Source: GCA-2718595 sp963935005
GTDB taxonomy: Bacteria > Gemmatimonadota > Gemmatimonadetes > Longimicrobiales > Gaopeijiaceae
DNA: 61,055 bases
Direction: 5' to 3'
Assembly: GCA_963935005.1 (NCBI GenBank)
Contig: CAWWAX010000004.1
Location: forward strand, 1-61,055
The notes under the pieces are model-generated. The model had not been told where the DNA came from and made no database searches. It saw nothing but the letters and a program-made list of their open reading frames with translations. This document shows positions 53,610-61,055 of this stretch, piece by piece. Position 1 is the first letter of the stretch. The number at the start of each line of letters is the position of its first letter. The translations under genes were made by a program, and so were the position numbers.

Positions 53610-55730
53610 GGGACCTTACTTAAAAGGCTGTCACAAGTTGGTTTGTTAGTCTGGTTGTGCATTCTGCTTCCTCAAAAACTTCTTGGACAGGATGTGGCCG
53701 AAATTTCCGAACGGTTACTCAAAGAAGTCCTTCCCAGGGCTGACCGGTTTGCCGTAATCGATGGGGATGTTCCAGTGGCTGAAGGATACCGCTTCGGTGG
53801 AGAAACTGGAGAACGACTTGTCGGTTACGTCTTTGTGACTTCCGATGTGCCCCCCGAACCATTTGGCTACAGTGGACCTGTACAGGCATTAGTAGGCATG
53901 GATCTCGAAGGGTCTTTGACGGGGGTCCGAGTTATGGATTATTGGGAATCCATCCAAGAAAGTATGGGTGATTTTTTGAGAAGACCTGGCTTCCAAGAAC
54001 ATTTTTCTGGAAAACATATTGGCGACGCCTTCAGAGTCTATGGAGATGTTCAAGGAATTTCTCGAGCTACTATCAGCGTTCGGGCTCTTTCTAGGGGAGT
54101 TCGTGACTCTGCTAGAAGAGTCGCACTGCTGTACTTAGATGATACTGGAGCTGCTCCAGGGCCAGTTGAAGACCTTGAATCTTTGCCCTGGTTTGACATG
54201 CTGCAAAGAGGAGTCATTGAGTCTACGCTTCTTGCTGATGTTGCTGGGACAGCAGAAATTTTTTTGACGTATGCAGAAAGTGATGAGTTTGGCCAGTTCT
54301 TAGTAGGAGAAGAGAGGTTCGCAAGGGCCCTAACTAGGATGGAAAGAAGGGAGTCTCCTGGACATTTGATGATCTATGGAGTAGAAGGACCTCGGCTCCG
54401 TTTGTTTGTAAGGGAGGGTTGGTCGGTGGTACAAGATGGGGACACCTTTCCAGTTTCTCCAAGGGAAATTGCCTCACTGGGCTTAGACGGGGGAGGTGTG
54501 ATGGAGGAACGGGTGGTTTTGACTGGGAGCATGATCATAGACGGTGACGTAGATGTTTCCAAAGCTTTCACATTTTTATATGACAGAGGTTCGGAGTTAG
54601 AAGCTATATCTTTGGAGTACCTGACACAGTCGGCACAGTTGGCAGATTTTGACATCGAAGAGCCTTTGAGTGACCAGCTAGAAGAGGAGTTTACTGCTAC
54701 GACTGACTTGGTACAGGATCCTTCCCCTGATCTTGACCTAGTAAAGGGGGAGAGTCTTGATGAGACAGTCGGTCAAGAGGAAAATACTGCTGCAGACTCA
54801 ATCACCTCCAGGGCGGAGATCGCTGCTCCAGGGTCAGTCGAAGCATTGCAAGTAGAAAATATGTTGTTGGAATTCAGTGAACTGGAACAAGAAACGTTTT
54901 TAGAGAGAATCCTTGCAGAAACTTCATGGAGTAGAGTTTGGAAGCTTTTAGCTGTCTTATTTACTGCTCTTTTTGCTTTCTTGGTTAAGAAATCCTGGGT
55001 TAGACTACTTTCTCTGTCATTGACCCTAGTATATCTGGGCTTTTTAGAAGGAGGGTTTTTATCAGTATCTCATATCACTAGCGGTATTTGGGTAGGTCCT
55101 AGGTTTTATTTAAGTGATCTCCCCTTGCTGATACTGGTAGTATTTACTGTGATCACGACCATCTTATGGGGCAGGGTGTTTTGTGGATTTCTCTGTCCAT
55201 TTGGAGTCATTCAGGACCTTTTAGAAAAAATATTTCCTAAACGGTTTCGAATAAGTATATCGACAAAAGTCCACAAGAATGGCCTAAAATTGAAGTACGT
55301 TTTTCTAGCTATTATTCTTGGTTCTGCTGCTTCTGGGAGCAGGGTAAGTATTTACCAGTATTTTGAACCGTTCGGGACGGTTTTCTTTCGCAGCACCTCG
55401 ATGACCCTTTGGATAATAGCACTGTTTTTTCTAGGAATGTCTTTGGTAGTGCCTAGATTTTATTGTCGTTATGCTTGTCCTTTAGGTGCTGCGTTAGCTT
55501 TGACCTCATTTTTTTCCTTGAAACGCATAAAGAGGGTGGAGCAGTGTAATTCCTGCCATGTTTGTGAACAGAACTGTCCGACGGGGGCTATTGAGGGCCC
55601 CCAAATTGATTTTAACGAGTGTGTAAGGTGTAATGTTTGCGAGATTAAATTAATTGAAAAAGCGGGAGTGTGTAGACATGACATCGAAGACGTTCGTGAT
55701 CGCTTGGTACCAATGACTTCCGAGGTGTGA
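53607..55730 (+). CDS. NosR/NirI-like membrane protein: FMN-binding domain plus polyferredoxin
   Basis: A 707-aa protein. Residues 1-28 form a signal peptide with basic n-region (LLKRLSQVG) if CTG 53607 is the start. Residues about 45-190 are an FMN-binding periplasmic domain; about 440-640 hold six or so membrane helices with two CxxxCP motifs (CGFLCPFG, CRYACPLG); the cytoplasmic tail has two 4Fe-4S motifs (CNSCHVCEQNCP, CVRCNVCE). NosR and NirI carry electrons across the membrane to N2O reductase or nitrite reductase or regulate them. No nos or nir gene is near, so another acceptor is possible. The final CVRC cluster is atypical: the fourth Cys is displaced (AGVCRHD). Confidence 0.85.
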   Translation: MGTLLKRLSQVGLLVWLCILLPQKLLGQDVAEISERLLKEVLPRADRFAVIDGDVPVAEGYRFGGETGERLVGYVFVTSDVPPEPFGYSGPVQALVGMDLEGSLTGVRVMDYWESIQESMGDFLRRPGFQEHFSGKHIGDAFRVYGDVQGISRATISVRALSRGVRDSARRVALLYLDDTGAAPGPVEDLESLPWFDMLQRGVIESTLLADVAGTAEIFLTYAESDEFGQFLVGEERFARALTRMERRESPGHLMIYGVEGPRLRLFVREGWSVVQDGDTFPVSPREIASLGLDGGGVMEERVVLTGSMIIDGDVDVSKAFTFLYDRGSELEAISLEYLTQSAQLADFDIEEPLSDQLEEEFTATTDLVQDPSPDLDLVKGESLDETVGQEENTAADSITSRAEIAAPGSVEALQVENMLLEFSELEQETFLERILAETSWSRVWKLLAVLFTALFAFLVKKSWVRLLSLSLTLVYLGFLEGGFLSVSHITSGIWVGPRFYLSDLPLLILVVFTVITTILWGRVFCGFLCPFGVIQDLLEKIFPKRFRISISTKVHKNGLKLKYVFLAIILGSAASGSRVSIYQYFEPFGTVFFRSTSMTLWIIALFFLGMSLVVPRFYCRYACPLGAALALTSFFSLKRIKRVEQCNSCHVCEQNCPTGAIEGPQIDFNECVRCNVCEIKLIEKAGVCRHDIEDVRDRLVPMTSEV

Positions 55731-55921
55731 ACAGGCTGTCGAATCAGAAAATGGTTGCTCGCATAGGACTTCTTGTTGCGGCCTACAAAACTACCTGAAG
55801 TTTTCCAAGACCTTTTTCATCCGAGCACTCATATTCAGTCTAACACGCTTATAGCGTATAGCCATACGTCAACACAGTACTTACCTTTGTCTGAAAATCG
55901 CATGAAACATACTGGTAGGCT

Positions 55922-55946
55922 CAGGAGTTTTATGCGAAAACCCCTG
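55922..55946 (+). other. hairpin directly before the SnoaL-like pseudogene
   Basis: Arms 55922-55931 and 55937-55946 pair over 10 positions with one mismatch, loop ATGCG. Five bases later the pseudogene ATG begins. It has no T run, so it is not a normal terminator; an attenuating leader or remnant is possible. The rest of 55731-55950 holds nothing I recognise. Confidence 0.35.
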
Positions 55947-55950
55947 AAAA

Positions 55951-56330
55951 ATGAGAGCAATGATGGATGATGCTGCACAGATTCGAGCCCTAATTGCCCC
56001 ATGGGTGGACGCTTGTCTGGCCCGCGACTGGGACGCTCTTTTCGACATCTGCACCGAAGACGCATTTTTTGATCCGCAGGAGCTCCACGAGTTAGTGGTC
56101 CCGATCTGAGAACTTTTCTGGATGGCTTTCCAGTCATGAGTGAGTTCAATTTCGATTTTGATAACATCCAAATAGATGGTAACATTGCCATCGGACACGG
56201 AAACGGAGCCATGACAGTAGATATGGACGGAGAAGACACAGCAATTTCATTTAAATTTGCTGACCATTTTCGCCGAGGCGAGGACGGCACATGGCGTTAT
56301 TCCAGCGTAATTTGGAACGATAACGAATAA
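55951..56330 (+). pseudogene. frameshifted SnoaL-like (NTF2 fold) gene
   Basis: Two frames together encode one SnoaL/DUF4440-like protein of about 126 aa. Frame 1 from ATG 55951 gives IRALIAPWVDACLARDWDAL and CTEDAFFDP, then diverges and stops at TGA 56107-56109. The other frame carries on from about 56076 with GAPRVSGPDLRTFLDGFPVM and ends ADHFRRGEDGTWRYSSVIWN at 56330. The join needs one base inserted just after GATCC (about 56075), so a single-base deletion disrupts it. SnoaL-like proteins bind small hydrophobic molecules or catalyse cyclisations. The 5' half is visibly GC-richer than its surroundings, which may mean transfer. A sequencing error cannot be excluded. Confidence 0.75.
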
Positions 56331-56394
56331 CAAGAAAAAGCGACCGGTTCGTCTTACGTTTTTCCAACTGAGTATTTAGGAAATACCCATATGC

Positions 56395-57438
56395 CTAAAA
56401 AGATCCAATTCCCATAAATGAGAATTTCTGTGCTCTCATACCCGGATTCGCTTCAGCTACGTACAAGTTTCCCTTAGAGTCTGTAGCAATATTGTGAGGT
56501 CGGCCTAATTGCCCAACTCCACTTCCTTCGCTACCTACTTCACCCAGAACCTCTAAGGTTTCTCTTCTCAAGATCAGAATACGGTGAGCGGTGCCGTCAG
56601 CTACATATAGAAAGTGCTGATCTGGATCATTTGAAAAGGCTAAAGAAAAGGCTGCACTGGGACCTTCACTGACTCGTTGTTCCATGACGAAGGTTCCATC
56701 TTGGTTAAAAACCTGTACTCGACTGTTGGTCCTATCAGCTACGTATACCAGGTCGTCTTTGGAAGAAGTAATTCCATGAAGTAGCCGGAATTGTTGCGAT
56801 GGTTGAGTTTCTTCTTCGGGATATTGGTAGTCGTCGTCGGGTTCATTTCCGTATGCGCCCCACTGACGAAGATATTCTCCAGTCTCAGCATCATAAACAA
56901 TGATTCTTCGATTGGTGTAACCATCTGCTACATAAAGTTCATTTGTGTCTGGATCAACATAGAGCTCGGCTGGTCTTCCCAGGAGATATGGATCATGGCT
57001 GTTACCCATCTCTTCCATTTGTCCAATTGTCAGAACAACTTCCCCATCTTTGGTAAATTTAAAGATGGTGTGTTGCTCCCGTGCTGCACTCCATACATAG
57101 TCGTTGTGATCAACAAAGAGGCCGTGAAGCATACCGGGCCATTCAGGTCCAGCCTCTGGCCCACCCCAGGTTCTGAGTAAGTTGCCGTCAGGATCGAACT
57201 CTACCACCTGTGCAGAGTGGGTTACCCAGATGTGATCTTGACTGTCTACGCTCACTCCTAGTACCTGTCCCCAACTCCAGTCTTCTGGCATTGGTGCAGG
57301 CCAGTTGGGATCCGCTTCCAAGAGAGCGATTCCATCTATCTGCTGGACCTCGGGAGTATTGTCCTCGGCGCAGGCTGCGATGATCAGGGACGATCCGATT
57401 AAAACTGCGGTTGTCGCAATTCGCTGAGCAAATAGCAT
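56395..57438 (-). CDS. NHL/six-bladed beta-propeller lipoprotein (amidating-lyase-like)
   Basis: A 347-aa lipoprotein (lipobox LIIAAC, Cys23) with NHL-type repeats: VEFDPDGNLLRTWGGPEAG, IFKFTKDGEVVLTIGQ, VYVADRTNSRVQVFNQDGTF and NLYVAEANPGMRAQKF. The layout is that of proteins annotated as peptidyl-alpha-hydroxyglycine alpha-amidating lyase-like, but the eukaryotic activity has not been shown for bacterial members. It likely folds as a six-bladed propeller outside the cytoplasm and may bind a protein partner or quinone-type ligand. AAGGAG lies 9 nt before the ATG. Function is not assigned. Confidence 0.82.
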   Translation of the reverse strand: MLFAQRIATTAVLIGSSLIIAACAEDNTPEVQQIDGIALLEADPNWPAPMPEDWSWGQVLGVSVDSQDHIWVTHSAQVVEFDPDGNLLRTWGGPEAGPEWPGMLHGLFVDHNDYVWSAAREQHTIFKFTKDGEVVLTIGQMEEMGNSHDPYLLGRPAELYVDPDTNELYVADGYTNRRIIVYDAETGEYLRQWGAYGNEPDDDYQYPEEETQPSQQFRLLHGITSSKDDLVYVADRTNSRVQVFNQDGTFVMEQRVSEGPSAAFSLAFSNDPDQHFLYVADGTAHRILILRRETLEVLGEVGSEGSGVGQLGRPHNIATDSKGNLYVAEANPGMRAQKFSFMGIGSF

Positions 57439-57665
57439 TAAACCAAGCTCCTTATCTTGAGGAAGAAATCACACCCTTTTTAAGTTAGTAGCTGAACTCT
57501 CAGTTTACCAATCGTCCTGAACCATTGCATCAATGGTAAAACACAATGCATTCTCTATGTATGTATCGGGTTTGATGTCATACTGTAATTTCTACTCTGG
57601 GCTATTTACTGACTTAATCGTAAATTGTTCAGCAATTAGGGTTTTGGCCTATTTCAGGAGGTTTG

Positions 57666-59027
57666 ATGAAGATTACACACACGCTCATTTTCGGATTATC
57701 CTTTCTTTTTTGCCAAGCATTTGAGCTCGAGGCACAGAACATTGACACAGGCGTGCAAAGCTCAGACTTCACCTTCGCCCTTGGTGGTGATGCTCTTATT
57801 ACGAGGAAACTTTCAGTATATAACGAACCAAAATTCTTGGGTTTAATCGAAATGATTCGAGGTGCGGATGCTGCCTTTGTCAATCTGGAGATGTTATTTC
57901 ATGATTTCGAACCTTACCCTATGCATCAAAGTGGAGGAACCTGGACTAGAGCAGACCCAGCTCTTATCGATGATTTTGTTTGGGCTGGATTTGATATGGT
58001 TTCCAGGGCCAACAATCACACAGGAGACTACGGTGTTGAAGGAATGCGACTGACCACGCGCTATGTGAAAGAGGCTGGACTTGTCCAGGCAGGAGTCGGA
58101 GAGAGTCTGGCAGAGGCTCGAGAGGCGAAATTTTTAGAGACAGCGAAAGGGCGAGTCGCACTAATCTCTATGGCTTCGACTTTTCCAGACCATTCAAGGG
58201 CTGGACGCACGAGAGGTGATACTAAACCTCGGCCGGGATTGAGTCCGCTTCGTTATTCGACAGTACAAACAGTTACCAGTGATCAGTTCTCTGAGTTACA
58301 AACGGTTTTAGAGAATTTAAACCTAAGATTTACTGATTCTGAAAGGCGATTAACAGTGTTTGGCAACACTTTCGAAATAGGTAATGAACGAGCGACGGTA
58401 ACAACTCCAGATCCAATAGATCTGGAAGAAATAGCTGCTGTGGTCAGTAATGCCAAAAGGCTTGCCGATCATGTGATAGTGACGATCCATGCTCACGAGA
58501 GTGGGAGTGCTCGCTCGGAACCAGCTGATTTTTTGCCGATCTTTGCCAGAGCGATGGTAGACGCTGGTGCCACCATGTTTGTGGGTCATGGCCCACACGT
58601 TTTGAGAGGCATAGAGATTTATAAGGGTAAACCCATCTTTTATAGTCTTGGAGATTTTGTATTTCAGAACGAGACTTTAGACCGATTACCAGATGAAAAC
58701 TATCGAGCCTATGGACTAAGCTCAGACAATCATGTGGCCGACTTCAATGACGCACGTTACAACATGGGGACAACAGGGTTCCCAGCTAATAGGGAAATAT
58801 GGGAGGCTGTAGTGGCCATGCCGAGATTCCGTGGAGGAGAACTAATGGAAGTTGTTTTACAACCGATCGACCTTGGTTTTGGGACAGAAGCCTGGGAAAG
58901 AGGCCGGCCGGTTTTAGCTGAGGACGATCTAGCAAATAAGATTTTGGGCGACTTAATAGAACGCTCCGAACCTTTCGGGACCCATATCGAAGTCAAAAAT
59001 GGAGTGGGCTATATAAGGGTCAGGTGA
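57666..59027 (+). CDS. secreted CapA-like calcineurin-fold phosphoesterase
   Basis: A 453-aa protein with a signal peptide (residues 4-23, to EAQN) and a PGA_cap/metallophosphatase fold. Motifs are LGGDALITRKLS (about 39-50), NLEMLFHD, RANNHTGDYGVEGM, VTIHAHESG and GHGPHVLRGIEIYKGKPIFY (about 307-326), giving the Asn/His metal site. CapA proteins take part in poly-gamma-glutamate export or envelope polymer modification; without capBC neighbours, a peptidase or phosphoesterase role is as likely. The ATG at 57666 has AGGAGG upstream. It precedes argF by 45 bp on the same strand, perhaps by chance. Confidence 0.88.
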   Translation: MKITHTLIFGLSFLFCQAFELEAQNIDTGVQSSDFTFALGGDALITRKLSVYNEPKFLGLIEMIRGADAAFVNLEMLFHDFEPYPMHQSGGTWTRADPALIDDFVWAGFDMVSRANNHTGDYGVEGMRLTTRYVKEAGLVQAGVGESLAEAREAKFLETAKGRVALISMASTFPDHSRAGRTRGDTKPRPGLSPLRYSTVQTVTSDQFSELQTVLENLNLRFTDSERRLTVFGNTFEIGNERATVTTPDPIDLEEIAAVVSNAKRLADHVIVTIHAHESGSARSEPADFLPIFARAMVDAGATMFVGHGPHVLRGIEIYKGKPIFYSLGDFVFQNETLDRLPDENYRAYGLSSDNHVADFNDARYNMGTTGFPANREIWEAVVAMPRFRGGELMEVVLQPIDLGFGTEAWERGRPVLAEDDLANKILGDLIERSEPFGTHIEVKNGVGYIRVR

Positions 59028-59072
59028 AGAAAGGAAATCTGAGTACTTTTACATAGAATAAGGATCAACTTG

Positions 59073-60083
59073 ATGAATCTTAGTGGTTGCAGTTTTTTGA
59101 AGTTAGAGGATTTTGATGCTACTACTGTAAAGCAGCTGATCAATCTGGCAAGAAAATTGAAAACTGAAAAATCAGGAGGGACTGAACGTCAGCGTCTAGT
59201 TGGCAGAAATATCGCTTTGATTTTTGAAAAACCTTCTACGCGGACCAGGTGCGCTTTTGAGGTTGCGGCTTATGATCAAGGTGCTCATGCTACCTATCTT
59301 GGATCGAGTGGCACACAGATTGGCCAAAAGGAATCGATAAAAGATACAGCTCGTGTTTTGGGCAGGATGTATGATGGAATTGAATACAGAGGGTTCGATC
59401 AGGAAATAGTAGAGCAACTGGCCAAGTTTGCAGGAGTTCCAGTTTGGAACGGTCTAACCGATCAATTTCATCCCACACAGATCCTAGCAGATTTTCTGAC
59501 GATGGAAGAGCATAGCGACAAGAAGCTTTCGGAAATGTCTTTTTGCTATCTAGGTGATGCAAAAAACAATATGGGAAATTCACTGTTAGTAGGCGGAGCG
59601 CTTATGGGTATGGACGTACGTTTGGCAGCCCCAAAACCTTGCTGGCCCGAGAACAAATTGATTAATCGGACTGAATCAATCAGGGCGGCTAGTGGAGGTT
59701 CACTCTGCATCACCGAGGATGTAGCCGAGGGAGTGTCTGATGTGGATTTTCTTTATACTGATGTATGGGTGTCTATGGGTGAACCAGAGTCTGTCTGGTC
59801 GGAACGTATAGAGTTGCTGGCACCTTACCAGGTCAACAGTGAAGTATTAGCTATGACTGGTTCGCCGACTGCCAAATTTCTTCACTGTCTTCCAGCTTTT
59901 CATAACAGAGAGACACATATTGGAGAGCGGATTTTCCAGCAATTTGGATTATCTAGTATGGAGGTTAGTGAGGAAGTGTTTGAGTCGGAGTATTCTATTG
60001 TTTTTGATCAGGCAGAAAATCGGATGCACACCATCAAGGCAGTTATGGTGGCTACCCTAGGAAGCGAATCTGGAAGTCCATAG
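59073..60083 (+). CDS. argF: ornithine carbamoyltransferase
   Basis: A 336-aa enzyme transferring the carbamoyl group from carbamoyl phosphate to ornithine in arginine biosynthesis (or the catabolic direction). The carbamoyl-phosphate site is EKPSTRTRCAFEV (about 51-63), DQFHPTQ contacts the same ligand, and the ornithine site is in FLHCLPAFHNR (about 268-278). Length is that of a standard subunit, trimeric in the family. Start is ATG 59073, with AGGATC upstream; TTG 59070 is in frame but unlikely. No other arg gene is adjacent, so whether it is anabolic or catabolic cannot be told. Confidence 0.96.
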   Translation: MNLSGCSFLKLEDFDATTVKQLINLARKLKTEKSGGTERQRLVGRNIALIFEKPSTRTRCAFEVAAYDQGAHATYLGSSGTQIGQKESIKDTARVLGRMYDGIEYRGFDQEIVEQLAKFAGVPVWNGLTDQFHPTQILADFLTMEEHSDKKLSEMSFCYLGDAKNNMGNSLLVGGALMGMDVRLAAPKPCWPENKLINRTESIRAASGGSLCITEDVAEGVSDVDFLYTDVWVSMGEPESVWSERIELLAPYQVNSEVLAMTGSPTAKFLHCLPAFHNRETHIGERIFQQFGLSSMEVSEEVFESEYSIVFDQAENRMHTIKAVMVATLGSESGSP

Positions 60084-60139
60084 AGGAGTTTGTGGCTATC
60101 CTTGGGTTTCATCCTCTGTTGCTTTTGTGTAGTTAAGGC

Positions 60140-61054
60140 TTAAGGATACAATTTGTCTGGGTAGGCAAATAGTATCGGAAACCCTCCAGTATGAAGAAAG
60201 ATCAGTGGTTGCTTTTCGAGGTGAGATTGTTTCGCAAGATCTAGGAATCCAGCAAATACCTTACCTGTATATATTGGATCAAGCAGAATCCCTTCCTCCT
60301 GGGCTCCCAGTAAAATCGCTGCTTTAGTTTTTTGGCCGAATCCTCCATAGGAAGAATCTAGATAGTTGTCACATAGTGAAATGTCTTCTTTTTCCGCAGT
60401 CTCAGAAATATCGAGCAACGTTTCGGCTTTCCGTAAGATGTGGGTCAGTCTCTGTTCCTGGGGGTATCTTTTTCTGCGGACACAAATTCCGTGAATGTCT
60501 ATTGCGATGTCATCCGCGGCTTTTACACCCAAGATCAAACCAGCTTGTGTGATTCCACTGCCACTGGCGACTACGATTGTACTCTTTAGGATGCCCATGC
60601 TCTTCAACTGCAATCTAATTTCTTGAACTGCTTCCAGATAACCCAAAACACCGTATGGAGGATGGTCAGAGGAAGAATGAATCAGGTAAGGTTTATGTCC
60701 CTGTTTTTTCAGCTCCGACGCCTTCTCTTTCATTACGAAATCGATTTCCTGATCTGAGATGCCTTTAGGACAATTATGGATAGAGGCACCAAAAATACTA
60801 CTCAAGAGCACGTTGCCAGAGCTTTGGTATTCATTATCGGTAGCAGCATTGTTATCACCCAAGAAAATGTGGCAACCAATCCCTAATTTTGCGGCGGCGG
60901 CGGCGGTACAGCGGACCATGTTCGACTGAGTACGACCAGAGACTAAGACCGTGGTGCATTCATCTTGCAGCGCTTTGCCTAGATGGAATTCCAATTGACG
61001 AACTTTGTTGCCTCCAGTTGCTAAACCGGTGCAGTCATCTCTCTTTATATAAAG
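60140..61054 (-). CDS. D-cysteine desulfhydrase/ACC deaminase family PLP enzyme, N-terminus outside window
   Basis: The visible 304 residues are a PLP enzyme of the DcyD/ACC-deaminase family, cut at the right edge. Reading the frame past its first internal start gives IKRDDCTGLATGGNKVRQLE at the edge, where the PLP lysine is in GGNK. Further motifs are VLVSGRTQSNMVRCTAAAA (substrate Ser/Gln/Asn), VVASGSGITQAGLILG (PLP phosphate) and LIFLHTGGFPILFAY at the end. The missing part is about 35-40 residues. It deaminates D-cysteine or related D-amino acids or 1-aminocyclopropane carboxylate; members cannot be separated by eye. It is convergent with argF. Confidence 0.87.
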   Translation of the reverse strand, partial: LYIKRDDCTGLATGGNKVRQLEFHLGKALQDECTTVLVSGRTQSNMVRCTAAAAAKLGIGCHIFLGDNNAATDNEYQSSGNVLLSSIFGASIHNCPKGISDQEIDFVMKEKASELKKQGHKPYLIHSSSDHPPYGVLGYLEAVQEIRLQLKSMGILKSTIVVASGSGITQAGLILGVKAADDIAIDIHGICVRRKRYPQEQRLTHILRKAETLLDISETAEKEDISLCDNYLDSSYGGFGQKTKAAILLGAQEEGILLDPIYTGKVFAGFLDLAKQSHLEKQPLIFLHTGGFPILFAYPDKLYP

Positions 61055-61055
61055 A

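Noticed and set aside
56065..56070. Six-T run as the site of the frameshift in the SnoaL-like gene
   Set aside because: Adding or removing T there gives a stop (TGA) or the wrong frame; the join works only just after GATCC.
55835..56290. Minus-strand ORF of 151 aa
   Set aside because: It is an antisense shadow of the frameshifted SnoaL-like gene, with basic/Pro/Ser composition and no recognisable fold.
60083..60140. Terminator hairpin between argF and the desulfhydrase-like gene
   Set aside because: Only a 6-bp imperfect stem with a long loop is seen; not convincing.
1..61055. tRNA genes, CRISPR arrays, insertion sequences or prophage genes
   Set aside because: Reading the intergenic regions on both strands gave no cloverleaf, no regular repeats and no transposase, integrase or phage-like protein.

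Overview
The window (61 kb, base composition roughly mid-40s % GC by eye) reads as the chromosome of a heterotrophic, diderm, free-living bacterium. Evidence for an outer membrane is a set of lipobox proteins, periplasmic redox enzymes and a beta-barrel-like protein ending in Phe. The mix of secreted peptidases, imidazolonepropionase-like amidohydrolases, a PQQ dehydrogenase, a VPS10/BNR beta-propeller protein and an S9 peptidase resembles uncultured aquatic Gemmatimonadota/Acidobacteriota-type genomes, but no rRNA or other phylogenetic marker is present, so this is only an impression. I found no tRNA, rRNA, CRISPR array, transposase, integrase or phage gene. No gene-free stretch exceeds about 300 bp.

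Layout. 1-7.9 kb (minus strand): a CcdA/TlpA thiol-redox pair, a small membrane protein coupled to a penicillin-acylase-family hydrolase, a copper-chaperone-type HMA protein, and a three-domain fusion (APH-type kinase + M23 peptidase fold + class III PLP enzyme). 8.1-13.5 kb (plus): a five-gene operon for a Tat-exported molybdenum hydroxylase (2Fe-2S, Mo, and FAD subunit with an extra Cys cluster), plus a membrane cytochrome b and a small unknown protein. 13.5-28 kb: amidohydrolase, PQQ dehydrogenase, BNR propeller protein, two envelope proteins of unknown function, cytochrome c, M20 peptidase, cyanophycinase-like protein, a His-rich anchored protein, PdxH and a HAD phosphatase. 27.8-36.3 kb: a one-carbon/threonine block, with formate-THF ligase divergent from an NAD-type formate dehydrogenase and then Kbl and SDR-type threonine dehydrogenase. 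The formate dehydrogenase alpha subunit contains an in-frame TGA followed by a SECIS-like hairpin and is best read as one selenoprotein. 36.5-53.4 kb: S9 peptidase, two amidohydrolases, FmdB-type zinc ribbon, Tat amidase, class V aminotransferase, SDR, beta-lactamase-fold lipoprotein, Rieske oxygenase, small unknown and a 1406-aa M14 peptidase. 53.6-61 kb: NosR/NirI-like flavo-ferredoxin membrane protein with an apparent CTG start, a frameshifted SnoaL-like gene, a beta-propeller lipoprotein, a CapA-like protein, ornithine carbamoyltransferase, and a D-cysteine-desulfhydrase/ACC-deaminase family gene cut by the window edge.

How the genes fit together. Formate can be activated to 10-formyl-THF (fhs) or oxidised to CO2 with NAD+ (fdh), while threonine is cleaved to glycine and acetyl-CoA (tdh, kbl); together these are a compact C1/amino-acid dissimilation neighbourhood. 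The Mo-hydroxylase operon probably oxidises an aldehyde or N-heterocycle in the periplasm and passes electrons to the quinone pool through its own cytochrome b. Many remaining genes encode exported hydrolases for peptides, amides and cyclic amides, consistent with scavenging of dissolved organic nitrogen.
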